Below, piece after piece: positions 1 to 7,763 of a stretch of 7,914 nt of DNA; positions within the stretch are counted from its first letter, which is position 1; every line of letters starts with the position of its first letter. Under the pieces are notes generated by a model. It searched no databases and had not been told where the DNA came from. It saw only the letters and a list, made by a program, of their open reading frames with translations. The position numbers were made by a program, and so were the translations under genes. Origin of the DNA: an uncultured Rikenellaceae bacterium (GTDB lineage Bacteria > Bacteroidota > Bacteroidia > Bacteroidales > Rikenellaceae); contig CAMQUV010000043.1 of NCBI GenBank assembly GCA_947037995.1, forward strand, positions 1-7,914, given 5' to 3'.

Positions 1-90
1 TGTGGGCAATCTAGTATTGCTCGCCTCCGCAAGGGGAGGCTTTGGCTCGCTGGCTTCCAGGCTTCGCCTATGCCACTGTTTCTATGCCAT
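1..90. repeat. Hairpin-rich intergenic sequence, probable dispersed (REP-like) repeat
   Basis: This stretch is richer in G and C than the A/T-rich DNA that follows and is packed with short inverted repeats: GCAAT/ATTGC (6-10 with 16-20), GCCTCC/GGAGGC (23-28 with 35-40), and CTGG/CCAG (50-53 with 57-60). The word CTATGCCA occurs twice, 14 nt apart (68-75 and 82-89), and a 15-nt word at 61-75 recurs inverted at the right edge of the window. All three forward frames are open over much of it, but the translations are rich in Cys, Trp and Phe and resemble no family I know, so I do not call a gene. The pattern resembles the short dispersed intergenic repeats common in bacterial genomes. That identity is inferred, because only a genome-wide copy count would prove it. 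Confidence 0.4.
61..75 (+). repeat. Left copy of 15-nt inverted repeat word
   Basis: The word GCTTCGCCTATGCCA here is the exact reverse complement of 7888-7902. It sits inside the hairpin-rich stretch left of secA. The match does not extend perfectly beyond 15 nt, although flanking bases are loosely similar (AAAC near one side, GAA on the other when aligned in the same sense). Confidence 0.5.
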
Positions 91-121
91 TTGTTTTGGT
101 TTTGTTTTATTGTTTGGCCAC

Positions 122-146
122 CGGCGGATTGCTGCCGCTTATTTTT
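122..146 (+). terminator. Possible intrinsic terminator of an upstream transcript
   Basis: CGGCGG (122-127) can pair with CTGCCG (132-137) around a four-base loop, ATTG, giving six pairs including one G-T wobble. The stem is followed by CTTATTTTT. An alternative pairing, GCGG with CCGC, overlaps it. This fits a rho-independent terminator for a gene left of the window, and it lies well before the secA promoter. The stem is short and no upstream gene is visible, so the call is tentative. Confidence 0.4.
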
Positions 147-205
147 AATTGCCAATTGGATTTGAGTCAAAACTAGAGGTCTGCGCTCCCTCTCATCATC
201 ATCAT

Positions 206-236
206 TTTGATTTTAGGTTTTTTTTAGCTATATTTG
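206..236 (+). promoter_or_regulatory. Bacteroidota-type promoter for secA
   Basis: TTTG at 206-209 (the -33 element) and TATATTTG at 229-236 (the -7 element, an exact match to TAnnTTTG) are separated by 19 nt. This is the arrangement used by the primary sigma factor of Bacteroides and relatives. Transcription would be expected to begin a few bases downstream, at about 240-243, leaving a leader of about 65 nt before the secA start at 306. A (CAT)4 run at 194-205 ends immediately before the -33 box. Positions are read directly from the sequence; activity is inferred. Confidence 0.6.
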
Positions 237-244
237 CCACTTAT

Positions 245-304
245 ATGCAATATATACTGTCACAAAACGAAATAACAAAATTTAACTATATACAATTACG
301 CTGA
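245..304 (+). other. Possible 19-codon leader ORF before secA
   Basis: An ATG at 245 opens a frame reading [19 protein letters not shown] and ending in TGA at 302-304, one base before the secA ATG at 306. With the predicted promoter, its start would lie only a few bases from the 5' end of the mRNA, so it would be translated almost without a leader. The peptide is hydrophilic and shows neither a signal sequence nor an obvious arrest motif. A frame this short can easily arise by chance in A/T-rich DNA. It is listed because of its placement, not because coding is shown. Confidence 0.2.
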
Positions 305-305
305 A

Positions 306-3300
306 ATGTCACTAATCACTGGACTACTTAAAATGTTTATGGGAAGCAAAGCTGACCGAGATAAAAAAGAAATTGAACCCTTTGTCCTTAAAATCAAGGA
401 GATATATCCATCTCTCGAAACCCTCTCGGACGACGAACTGAGAGCCCGAATATCGGAACTCAAAATTCTTATCGCCGACGCAATCAAAGATAGTGACAAC
501 AAAATAGTAGAGCTCAAAAAACAGCTCGAAAGTGATATCGACCTATCCCTCAAAGAAGAGATAGCCTCGGAAATTGACAAAATTGAGAAGGAGCAAAAAA
601 ATATTATCGAGGAAACCCTTATAGCGATTTTGCCTGAGGTGTTCGCTATCGTTAAGGACACAGCTCGTAGACTAACGCTCAACGATACTATAACTGTTGC
701 GGCGACTGATTTTGACCGCGAACTGGCTACTACTCACGACTTTGTGACAATCGAGGGCGATAACGCGATATTTAAAAATGAATGGACAGCTGGCGGTAAT
801 ATTATCAAATGGGATATGGTGCATTACGATGTTCAACTCTTTGGTGGTGTGGCACTTCACCTTGGTAAAATTGCCGAAATGGGAACAGGAGAAGGAAAAA
901 CCCTCGTTGCGACATTACCCGTTTTCCTCAACGCTATGGCCGCTAAAGGCGTACACATCGTTACCGTGAATGACTACCTGTCTAAACGTGATAGCGAATG
1001 GATGGGACCTCTGTATATGTTCCACGGAATTTCGGTTGACTGTATCGACAAACACCAGCCTAACTCTGACGCACGCCGAAAAGCCTATAACTCTGACATC
1101 ACTTTTGGTACTAATAACGAATTCGGATTCGACTACCTGAGAGATAATATGGCCATTGATAGTGAAGACCTAGTGCAAAGAAAACACCACTTCGCAATTG
1201 TCGATGAGGTCGATTCAGTACTTATCGATGACGCGCGTACACCACTTATAATTAGTGGGCCAGTACCCAAAGGCGAAGACCAACTGTTTGACGAATATAA
1301 ACCAAGTATCCAACATATTTATAGCCTCCAGAAATCGCTTTGCGCGCAGCTGCTTATTGATGCGAAAAGCCTTATCGCTAATGGCGAGAACGAAAAAGGA
1401 GGGATACTACTGTATAGAACGCACAAAGGAAATCCTAAGGCAAAACAAACTATAAAATTCCTCTCCGAACAAGGGATGAAAGCGCTGATGCTGAAAACCG
1501 AAAACGCGTTTATGGCCGATAATAGCAAAAGAATGCACGAGATTACCGATGACCTGTTCTTTACTATTGATGAGAAAAATAACCAACTCGAAATGACCGA
1601 CAAAGGACACGACGAACTGGCAAAAGCGTTTAGCGACAAAGGCTTCTTTATCCTGCCGGATATAGGCTCTAGCGTGGCTGACCTTGAGAAATCAACAGCC
1701 TCGGCCGAAGAGAAATTGACCCGCAAAGATGCGCTACTTGCCGAATATGCTATCAAATCCGAACGAGTGCACACGGTCAATCAACTGCTAAAAGCATACT
1801 CGCTGTTTGAGAATAATACCGAATATATCGTACAAGATAACAAAGTCAAAATCGTCGACGAACAAACAGGACGTATCCTGGACGGACGTAGATACTCGGA
1901 CGGACTCCACCAAGCGATTGAAGCGAAAGAATCGGTCAAAGTCGAAGCGGCAACGCAAACGTTTGCTACGGTTACCCTGCAAAACTATTTCCGTATGTAC
2001 CACAAACTCTCGGGTATGACAGGTACGGCCGAAACAGAAGCGTCGGAACTTTGGAACATTTATAAACTTGATGTTGTTGTTATTCCTACGAATAGACCTA
2101 TCAAAAGAGACGACCGAAACGACCTTATATATAAAACTAGACGCGAGAAATATACTGCCGTTATTGATGAAATCAACGGGCTCGTAGCGCAAAATAGACC
2201 GGTGCTAGTGGGGACTACGTCAGTGGAAATCTCCGAGCTACTTGGCAAAATGCTCTCGCTTAGAGGCATTAAACATAACGTACTCAACGCCAAACAACAC
2301 CAAAGCGAAGCACTGATTGTTGCCGAAGCGGGTAGAGCAGGACAAGTTACTATCGCTACTAATATGGCAGGTCGTGGTACCGATATCAAACTCTCAAAAG
2401 AGGTCAAAGATGCTGGCGGACTCGCTATTATCGGTACTGAAAGACACGAAAGTAGAAGGGTCGACAGACAGCTCCGTGGACGTGCAGGAAGACAGGGTGA
2501 CCCAGGGTCATCACAATTCTTTGTATCGCTCGAAGATAGCTTGATGAGACTTTTTGCATCGGAACGTATTGCCAAAATGATGGATACAATGGGACTCAAA
2601 GAGGGCGAAAGTATCCAAGCTGGAATGATGACTAAGGCGATTGAGAGAGCGCAGAAAAAAGTCGAAGAAAACAACTTTGGTATGCGTAAAAGACTGCTCG
2701 AGTATGATGACGTAATGAACTCGCAAAGGGAAGTTATATATAGAAAAAGAAGAAATGCACTCTATGGTGAACGAATCGAAGTCGACCTGCTTAATATGAT
2801 GGAAGACTATGCCGATAATCTTGTGGAAAATAATAGAGGACTTGGTCTCGAAGAATTTAAACTCGAACTTATTGCGCAACTTGGTGTGGATTTCGATATA
2901 TCTGAAAAAGAGTATAACGATATGGCTGACAGAGCACTATCGGGCAAACTGCTCCAAAAAATGATTGAAACCTACAAAAGACGTATGGATACTATCGCTA
3001 ATACTGCGTTCCCGGTTATCCAACGCGTTTATGAAGAACAAGGAGAACACTATACTAATATTGCTATACCTATTACGGATGGACGTAAAGGACTTAATGT
3101 ATCGGTCAATCTCAAAAAAGCTATCGAAACTAATGGCAACGAAATAGGGAAAGCATTTGCTCGACTTATTACGCTACTTACGATTGATAACTGCTGGAAA
3201 GAACACCTTCGCGATATGGACGACCTTAAACAATCGGTACAAAACGCGAGCTACGAACAAAAAGACCCGCTGCTTATCTATAAATTTGAATCGTTCGGTA

Positions 3301-3575
3301 TCTTCAAAACTATGCTCGATAAAGTTAACCTTGAAGTGCTCTCGATGCTCCTCAAAGCATACCTGCCTAGTGGTGAGCAAAAACCGCAAAATCCAGAACC
3401 GAAAAAACATACCGACCTTAGCAAACTGCAACTCTCGCGCGCCGAAGCTGCTGAAAATGCTGGTAGTGCCGAAAAATCTAAACCAGCTCCTGTGCACGTC
3501 GAAAAACAAATCGGACGCAATGAAGCCTGCCCCTGTGGTTCTGGCAAAAAATATAAACAATGTCACGGGAAATAA
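306..3575 (+). CDS. secA: Preprotein translocase ATPase SecA
   Basis: SecA is the cytoplasmic ATPase that binds the SecYEG channel and drives unfolded secretory proteins across the inner membrane. All hallmarks are visible in 1089 residues: Walker A GTGEGKT (193-199), Walker B DEVD (300-303) followed by [16 protein letters not shown], the preprotein cross-linking region (roughly 315-520), SGMTGT (569-574), the second motor domain with MAGRGTD (687-693) and [11 protein letters not shown] (722-732), the helical scaffold around 955-1020, a polar linker, and a C-terminal zinc site with C1075, C1077, C1086 and H1087 (CxCx8CH), which in E. coli binds SecB and lipid. It is about 190 residues longer than E. 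coli SecA. Charged helical sequence at about 55-105 and extra sequence within roughly 315-480 account for much of this, as is usual in Bacteroidota. The start is the first ATG after an in-frame stop at 273-275. No Shine-Dalgarno site precedes it. A promoter lies at 206-236. Leucine is coded almost entirely by CTN, unlike the last two genes of the cluster. Confidence 0.98.
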   Translation: MSLITGLLKMFMGSKADRDKKEIEPFVLKIKEIYPSLETLSDDELRARISELKILIADAIKDSDNKIVELKKQLESDIDLSLKEEIASEIDKIEKEQKNIIEETLIAILPEVFAIVKDTARRLTLNDTITVAATDFDRELATTHDFVTIEGDNAIFKNEWTAGGNIIKWDMVHYDVQLFGGVALHLGKIAEMGTGEGKTLVATLPVFLNAMAAKGVHIVTVNDYLSKRDSEWMGPLYMFHGISVDCIDKHQPNSDARRKAYNSDITFGTNNEFGFDYLRDNMAIDSEDLVQRKHHFAIVDEVDSVLIDDARTPLIISGPVPKGEDQLFDEYKPSIQHIYSLQKSLCAQLLIDAKSLIANGENEKGGILLYRTHKGNPKAKQTIKFLSEQGMKALMLKTENAFMADNSKRMHEITDDLFFTIDEKNNQLEMTDKGHDELAKAFSDKGFFILPDIGSSVADLEKSTASAEEKLTRKDALLAEYAIKSERVHTVNQLLKAYSLFENNTEYIVQDNKVKIVDEQTGRILDGRRYSDGLHQAIEAKESVKVEAATQTFATVTLQNYFRMYHKLSGMTGTAETEASELWNIYKLDVVVIPTNRPIKRDDRNDLIYKTRREKYTAVIDEINGLVAQNRPVLVGTTSVEISELLGKMLSLRGIKHNVLNAKQHQSEALIVAEAGRAGQVTIATNMAGRGTDIKLSKEVKDAGGLAIIGTERHESRRVDRQLRGRAGRQGDPGSSQFFVSLEDSLMRLFASERIAKMMDTMGLKEGESIQAGMMTKAIERAQKKVEENNFGMRKRLLEYDDVMNSQREVIYRKRRNALYGERIEVDLLNMMEDYADNLVENNRGLGLEEFKLELIAQLGVDFDISEKEYNDMADRALSGKLLQKMIETYKRRMDTIANTAFPVIQRVYEEQGEHYTNIAIPITDGRKGLNVSVNLKKAIETNGNEIGKAFARLITLLTIDNCWKEHLRDMDDLKQSVQNASYEQKDPLLIYKFESFGIFKTMLDKVNLEVLSMLLKAYLPSGEQKPQNPEPKKHTDLSKLQLSRAEAAENAGSAEKSKPAPVHVEKQIGRNEACPCGSGKKYKQCHGK

Positions 3576-3635
3576 ACAACCCAAAACATATATCTAAGGG
3601 CTAATATTCTTGGACTAATTAAAATAAAGCAACGT

Positions 3636-4649
3636 ATGAAAATTGTTGTTGACGATAAAATACCGTTCCTTCGCGAAGTGCTTTGCAAACACTTCGAAGA
3701 AGTTGTTTTTACAGACTCCATTACTCGCGAAAAAATACGTGATGCTGATGCTATTATAGTGAGAACTAGAACTGCCTGTAACGAAAAACTGCTGCACAAC
3801 TCTAATGTCAAAGCAATCGTTACCGCAACTATTGGCACGGACCATATAGACCTAAACTATTGCAACCAAAATAATATCGCAACCTTTAACGCCAAAGGAT
3901 GCAACGCCTCGGCTGTGGCACAGTGGGTCTTTGCATCTATTAGGCAAATCCATAATATTGATGCCGCAAATCACGCGAACAACACCAACAACCACGCGAA
4001 TAAAACCATTGGCATTGTCGGTGTAGGCAACGTGGGAACTATTGTCGCTGCAATGGCTAGTAAACTGGGACTCAAAACCCTGCTATGCGACCCTCCTCGA
4101 CAACAACAACAAATGAAACTCCAAGGGGCTGATATTGAGGGTGGTACGGAATTTGTTGAGCTCGAATACCTGCTCCAAAATAGCGATATAGTTACGCTAC
4201 ACGTCCCACTGGATGAAACTACAAGACTATTTGCCAACGAGTATTTCTTTAATAACCTGAAACCTAACGCAACGCTGCTTAACGCTTCGCGCGGCGAAGT
4301 AATTGACGAAAATGCACTGCTCAAAGCAATTAATGATAAAGTCGTATCTCACTGTGCACTAGACGTTTGGGCGAATGAACCGAATATCAATACGACGTTA
4401 CTAGGCAGAGTGAATATCGCAACACCACATATTGCGGGTTACTCCGCTAGGGGCAAAGCTATGGGAAGCCAAATGGCTGTTAGGGCGCTGGCTAAACACT
4501 TAGGTATCAACGAGTTGGAATACTGGGAGCCGCAGGGTGTGTTTGTTAATGAGGAGCCTGCTGCCTATGATATTAAAGCTGATGACATCGCGTTGAGGCT
4601 CAATCCTTCTAGGTTTGAATTTTTGCGTAGCAACTATATTTTACGATAA
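3636..4649 (+). CDS. pdxB: 4-phosphoerythronate dehydrogenase PdxB
   Basis: PdxB oxidises 4-phospho-D-erythronate to 2-oxo-3-hydroxy-4-phosphobutanoate with NAD, the second step of the DXP-dependent pathway to pyridoxal phosphate. The 337-residue protein is a D-2-hydroxyacid dehydrogenase. Its N-terminus MKIVVDDKIPF, the ATIGTDHID segment and LLCDPPR closely follow E. coli PdxB and separate it from SerA. The NAD fold has GVGNVG (129-134). The catalytic triad is R219 (in NASRGE), E248 (in DVWANEP) and H265 (in TPHIAGYS), with the same 29- and 17-residue spacings as in E. coli. The C-terminal dimerisation domain is much shorter than in E. coli (about 378 residues in all), which is usual in Bacteroidota, and it stops at NYILR. 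A 7-codon tandem duplication rich in Asn lies at 112-125, between the two domains. The gene follows secA by 60 nt with no terminator or clear promoter between them, and no Shine-Dalgarno site is seen. Confidence 0.93.
   Translation: MKIVVDDKIPFLREVLCKHFEEVVFTDSITREKIRDADAIIVRTRTACNEKLLHNSNVKAIVTATIGTDHIDLNYCNQNNIATFNAKGCNASAVAQWVFASIRQIHNIDAANHANNTNNHANKTIGIVGVGNVGTIVAAMASKLGLKTLLCDPPRQQQQMKLQGADIEGGTEFVELEYLLQNSDIVTLHVPLDETTRLFANEYFFNNLKPNATLLNASRGEVIDENALLKAINDKVVSHCALDVWANEPNINTTLLGRVNIATPHIAGYSARGKAMGSQMAVRALAKHLGINELEYWEPQGVFVNEEPAAYDIKADDIALRLNPSRFEFLRSNYILR
3969..4010 (+). repeat. 21-nt tandem duplication inside pdxB
   Basis: Two adjacent 21-nt units (3969-3989 and 3990-4010) share 16 of 21 bases, including CACGCGAA exactly, 21 nt apart. 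They encode NHANNTN and NHANKTI, lengthening the linker just before the first strand of the NAD-binding fold (IGIVGVGNVG). The reading frame is kept. The unit length and identity suggest an old in-frame duplication. Confidence 0.6.
4614..4642 (+). promoter_or_regulatory. Weak candidate promoter for rsmA inside the pdxB 3' end
   Basis: TTTG (4614-4617) and TATATTTT (4635-4642; one mismatch from TAnnTTTG at the last base) are separated by 17 nt, slightly shorter than the usual spacing. It would start transcripts about 15-20 nt before the rsmA ATG. Such matches are frequent in A/T-rich DNA, so this is only a possibility of an internal promoter. Confidence 0.22.
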
Positions 4650-4665
4650 ACATAAATAACTATAT

Positions 4666-5448
4666 ATGAAAGACTTAAGAGCGAAAAAATCGCTAGGACA
4701 ACATTTTCTTAACAACCTCGACATCACTCAGAACATTGCAAATGCGCTTAAATACAACGGGAATGTTCTCGAAGTAGGGCCAGGAATGGGGGTGCTCACG
4801 CAGTTTCTGATTCCTCGCAAAGACATAAAGCTAAAAGTGGCTGAAATTGATTTTGATAGTATCGCTTACCTCAAAATTAGATACCGCGAGGCTATAACTG
4901 ACGAGACTATAATGGGTGACTTTTTGCAGCTTAATCTGACGGAGCTTTATCCCGATAAAGTTGCTGTGATAGGGAATTTCCCTTATAATATCTCTTCTCA
5001 AATCTTTTTCCATATACTTGACCATAAGGATACGGTGCCTGAAATTGTTGGGATGGTACAAAAGGAGGTCGCCAAACGTATAACTGCCGACCCTGTTGGT
5101 AAGGAATTTGGCATTATGAGCGTATTGCTTCAGGCGTACTATAATGTTGAGTATCTGTTCGAAGTTGGCCCTGAGAATTTCACGCCTCCACCTAAAGTTC
5201 AAAGTGCAGTTATCCGGCTTACGCGCAATAATGTGATGGGGCTTGATTGCGACGAGAAACTGATGAAACGTGTGGTGAAAGCAACGTTTAACTGTCGCCG
5301 TAAAACCATTCGTAATACTGTGAGTGCAATGTACCCAGAGCTCCGAGACGTCGAGTGCAAGTATTTCCCATTGCGCCCCGAGCGGCTCGATGTAGCTGAT
5401 TTTGTGGAACTTACAAACTTTATAGCCGAACACCGAAATAACCCTTAA
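4666..5448 (+). CDS. rsmA: 16S rRNA (adenine1518-N6/adenine1519-N6)-dimethyltransferase RsmA (KsgA)
   Basis: RsmA transfers four methyl groups from S-adenosylmethionine to two adjacent adenines in helix 45 of 16S rRNA, a late checkpoint in 30S subunit maturation; its loss confers kasugamycin resistance. The 260-residue protein has the family's usual length and order: KKSLGQHFL near the N-terminus (RNA and SAM contact), SAM motif I LEVGPGMG (35-42), the acidic end of strand 2 (AEIDFDS), motif IV NFPY (104-107), which holds the target adenine, then FTPPPKVQSAVIRL and a small helical C-terminal domain with NCRRKTIRN and RPERLD. NFPY in place of the enterobacterial NLPY is common in Bacteroidota. 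The start puts M1 eight residues before SLGQHF, as in homologues. It lies 16 nt after pdxB with no Shine-Dalgarno site. Its link to the neighbours is probably transcriptional only. Confidence 0.97.
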   Translation: MKDLRAKKSLGQHFLNNLDITQNIANALKYNGNVLEVGPGMGVLTQFLIPRKDIKLKVAEIDFDSIAYLKIRYREAITDETIMGDFLQLNLTELYPDKVAVIGNFPYNISSQIFFHILDHKDTVPEIVGMVQKEVAKRITADPVGKEFGIMSVLLQAYYNVEYLFEVGPENFTPPPKVQSAVIRLTRNNVMGLDCDEKLMKRVVKATFNCRRKTIRNTVSAMYPELRDVECKYFPLRPERLDVADFVELTNFIAEHRNNP

Positions 5449-5474
5449 TTTAAAACTATATACCTATTGAAACT

Positions 5475-6416
5475 ATGTCATTAATACTACAAGCCAACAA
5501 TATTGTCAAAGATTACAACGCCCACAGAGCGCTTGACAATGTGAGCCTCGAAATCCCCGAGGGGTCTATTTATGGACTTATGGGACCCAACGGTGCAGGT
5601 AAAACCACCCTTATACGTATAATTAATAGAATCACTATGCCTGACAGCGGTGAGATTCTGTTCAATGGTGCTAAAATGGCGCCAGATGATGTCTTTAAAA
5701 TTGGGTATCTACCTGAGGAGCGAGGGCTGTACAAAAAAATGAAAGTTGGCGAACAGGCGCTTTATCTGGCAAGGCTCAAGGGTCTTTCTAGGGCAGAGGC
5801 ACTCACTAGGTTGAAGTATTGGTTCAAGAAGTTCGATATACTAGGCTGGTGGGACAAGAAAGTTGAGGAGTTATCGAAGGGTATGGCACAAAAAATTCAG
5901 TTTGTTGTAACTGTTATTCATAACCCAAAGCTGATGATTTTCGACGAGCCGTTTTCGGGATTCGACCCTATAAATGCCAATTTGCTGAAGAACGAAATAC
6001 TCGAAAGGGCAAAAGAGGGTGCGACTGTCATTTTTGCTACCCATAATATGAGTTCTGTCGAGGAGATTTGCAGCCATTTGACATTGATTAATAAGAGTAA
6101 AAACATTCTTAGCGGAACGGTTGAGAGTATTAGACAGAGCTACCGTACGTACAGCTATAAAATTGACTTTACTAATCCCACTGACAATGACAGTTCGCTC
6201 AACGAGTCACTATCAAGCCTTTGTTCGTTAGAACAATGCGCAGGAGCGAAAGATTTGCAGAGCGTCATAGTGCTGCCTAACGCAGGAGTAGCTGTGCGCG
6301 ATGTTATTGCGGCGGCAAATAATGCTGTGCACATTCAGAGTTTCAGCGAGATAATTCCGTCGATGAATGACATTTTCATCCGTGCAGTCGAAAACAATTC
6401 TAACATTTTAAAATAA
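5475..6416 (+). CDS. ABC transporter ATP-binding protein, NatA/YhaQ-like
   Basis: This is the cytoplasmic nucleotide-binding subunit of an ABC exporter, 313 residues. ATPase motifs are in order: Walker A GPNGAGKTT (37-45), a Q-loop segment YLPEERGLY in which glutamate (E81) stands at the glutamine position, the signature LSKGMAQKIQF (from 133), Walker B LMIFDEP (153-159), the D-loop SGFDP, and the switch histidine H190 in THNM. The PEERGLY and LSKGMAQK forms are typical of the NatA/YhaQ branch, which pairs with NatB/YhaP permeases, so they are not defects. About 100 residues after the ATPase core (from about 205) form a divergent C-terminal domain, as in family members carrying the DUF4162-type region. 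The gene lies 26 nt after rsmA and 9 nt before the permease, which is surely its partner. NatA/NatB exports sodium in Bacillus subtilis, but the substrate cannot be told here. Confidence 0.9.
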   Translation: MSLILQANNIVKDYNAHRALDNVSLEIPEGSIYGLMGPNGAGKTTLIRIINRITMPDSGEILFNGAKMAPDDVFKIGYLPEERGLYKKMKVGEQALYLARLKGLSRAEALTRLKYWFKKFDILGWWDKKVEELSKGMAQKIQFVVTVIHNPKLMIFDEPFSGFDPINANLLKNEILERAKEGATVIFATHNMSSVEEICSHLTLINKSKNILSGTVESIRQSYRTYSYKIDFTNPTDNDSSLNESLSSLCSLEQCAGAKDLQSVIVLPNAGVAVRDVIAAANNAVHIQSFSEIIPSMNDIFIRAVENNSNILK

Positions 6417-6425
6417 GAGATTATT

Positions 6426-7724
6426 ATGAGTAAAATATCACTAATCATAGCGCGCGAGTACAACCAACGTGTCAAAAAGCGCACATTTATACTTACTACA
6501 TTGTTAATGCCGATACTAATGGCAGCGTTAATGATTATCCCAGGGGTGCTAATGATGATGGACAACGCGCCCAAGAGGGAGGTTGTAGTTATCGACCCAA
6601 CTGGTCAAATTGCGCCAAAGATGCAGTCTCAAGAGAAGTTGACAATCACTGCAACCACTTTGCCGTACGAACAGGCGTTGAAGGCACATCCGGAGACTTA
6701 TGGATTTCTAATTATTACTGAAAATACGTTAGAAAACCCGACTGATTTGGAGTTATACACACGTGAGAGTGCGACAATTGATGTAGAAAATGCGTTGAAG
6801 AGTCAGGTCCGAAATGTTATTTACAACCATCGTATCGCTCAAAGTGGGGTAGAGGGGTTGGCACAAATTGTCGAGACTCTTAAACCTAGTATGGCGATGG
6901 CTACTTTCACTATCGGTGAGTCTTCGGCAGAGTCTACAGACAGCGCCCAGCAGAGTAACTCGGGTCTTTCGATGGGTATTGCCTACGCGACTGGATTTGC
7001 TCTATACTTATTTATATTGCTCTACGGAGCGATGGTTATGCAAGGGGTAATCGAGGAGAAATCGAACCGTATTATTGAAGTTATGATATCATCAATCAAG
7101 CCATTTGAGCTAATGATGGGTAAAATTATTGGAGTTGCACTAACGGCTTTAACTCAGGTTGGTATTTGGATTGTGTTGGGTACTATTGGGATGATTGTTG
7201 CGGGGAATATGATGGCACCAGATGTTTTAGACGCTGCTGCACAGGCGAATAGTATGCCTAGCGAAATGGCTGGAATTATGAATGCACTGACTAATCCTTC
7301 TTATATTTGGGGAATTGTAGGGGCGTTCATTATATTCTTCTTAGGGGGATATTTGCTCTATGCCGCAATGTTTGCTGCGGTTGGCTCGGCTGTTGATAAT
7401 GTGCAGGATACACAACAATTGCAGCTGCCTGTTACTATCCCTATAATTTTCTCACTTGTTATAATGATGGCTGTAATGAAAGAGCCCAATAGCGCTATGG
7501 CGTTTTGGTTCTCTATAATTCCGTTTACCTCACCAATTATTATGATGACGAGAATACCTTATGGCGTGCCAGTATGGGAACTTATTACGTCTATTGTGCT
7601 GCTTTATGGCTCGTTTATATTTATGACTAAATTTGCGGCGAAAATTTATAGAGTTGGGATTTTTATGTATGGTAAAAAACCTTCGCTCAAAGAAGTTATT
7701 AAATGGAGTAGATATAAATACTAA
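6426..7724 (+). CDS. ABC-2 type transporter permease, NatB/YhaP-like
   Basis: This is the membrane subunit of the exporter whose ATPase is encoded 9 nt upstream; it has 432 residues. The layout is typical of NatB/YhaP proteins: a cytoplasmic start (SKISLIIAREYNQRVKKRTF), a first membrane helix at about 21-45, a long domain outside the membrane at about 46-183 that ends in a Ser-rich linker (165-180), then a bundle of hydrophobic segments at about 184-206, 231-260, 293-322, 335-352, 358-375 and 383-401. The cytoplasmic loop EEKSNRIIEVMISSIKP (210-226) after the second helix is the family's best-conserved motif and is thought to contact the ATPase. The tail is basic (YGKKPSLKEVIKWSRYKY). Substrate is unknown: family members are annotated for sodium, drugs or unspecified export. 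TTA and TTG make up roughly half of the leucine codons by eye count, unlike secA. A terminator hairpin follows about 40 nt after the stop. Confidence 0.9.
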   Translation: MSKISLIIAREYNQRVKKRTFILTTLLMPILMAALMIIPGVLMMMDNAPKREVVVIDPTGQIAPKMQSQEKLTITATTLPYEQALKAHPETYGFLIITENTLENPTDLELYTRESATIDVENALKSQVRNVIYNHRIAQSGVEGLAQIVETLKPSMAMATFTIGESSAESTDSAQQSNSGLSMGIAYATGFALYLFILLYGAMVMQGVIEEKSNRIIEVMISSIKPFELMMGKIIGVALTALTQVGIWIVLGTIGMIVAGNMMAPDVLDAAAQANSMPSEMAGIMNALTNPSYIWGIVGAFIIFFLGGYLLYAAMFAAVGSAVDNVQDTQQLQLPVTIPIIFSLVIMMAVMKEPNSAMAFWFSIIPFTSPIIMMTRIPYGVPVWELITSIVLLYGSFIFMTKFAAKIYRVGIFMYGKKPSLKEVIKWSRYKY

Positions 7725-7763
7725 ATGGTGTAACATTTAGATACGTCAGATACTATATATAAT

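Noticed and set aside
23..43. GCCTCC/GGAGGC hairpin followed by TTT as a terminator
   Set aside because: The T run is only three bases before GGCT, so it fits better as part of the structured repeat; the hairpin at 122-146 has a better T-rich tail.
2060..2674. 204-codon open frame on the minus strand inside secA
   Set aside because: It lies wholly antisense to the conserved second motor domain of SecA; its Ser- and Leu-rich translation is what the complement of that codon use produces, and it matches no family I recognise.
3157..3597. 146-codon forward frame overlapping the 3' end of secA
   Set aside because: The same DNA encodes the SecA scaffold and zinc site in another frame; the Lys-, Asn- and Arg-rich translation looks like a frame shadow.
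3576..3635. Promoter or terminator in the secA-pdxB gap
   Set aside because: TATTCTTG resembles a -7 box with one mismatch but has no TTTG at proper spacing, and only a weak CTAAG/CTTGG pairing is seen.
4831..5433. 200-codon open frame on the minus strand inside rsmA
   Set aside because: It is fully antisense to a clear RsmA; the translation has no recognisable motif and no separate promoter or gap supports it.
5706..5726. Glutamate instead of glutamine in the Q-loop of the ATPase (E81), considered as a sign of inactivity
   Set aside because: The PEERGLY form is usual in NatA/YhaQ-type ATPases, and Walker A, Walker B and the switch histidine are intact.
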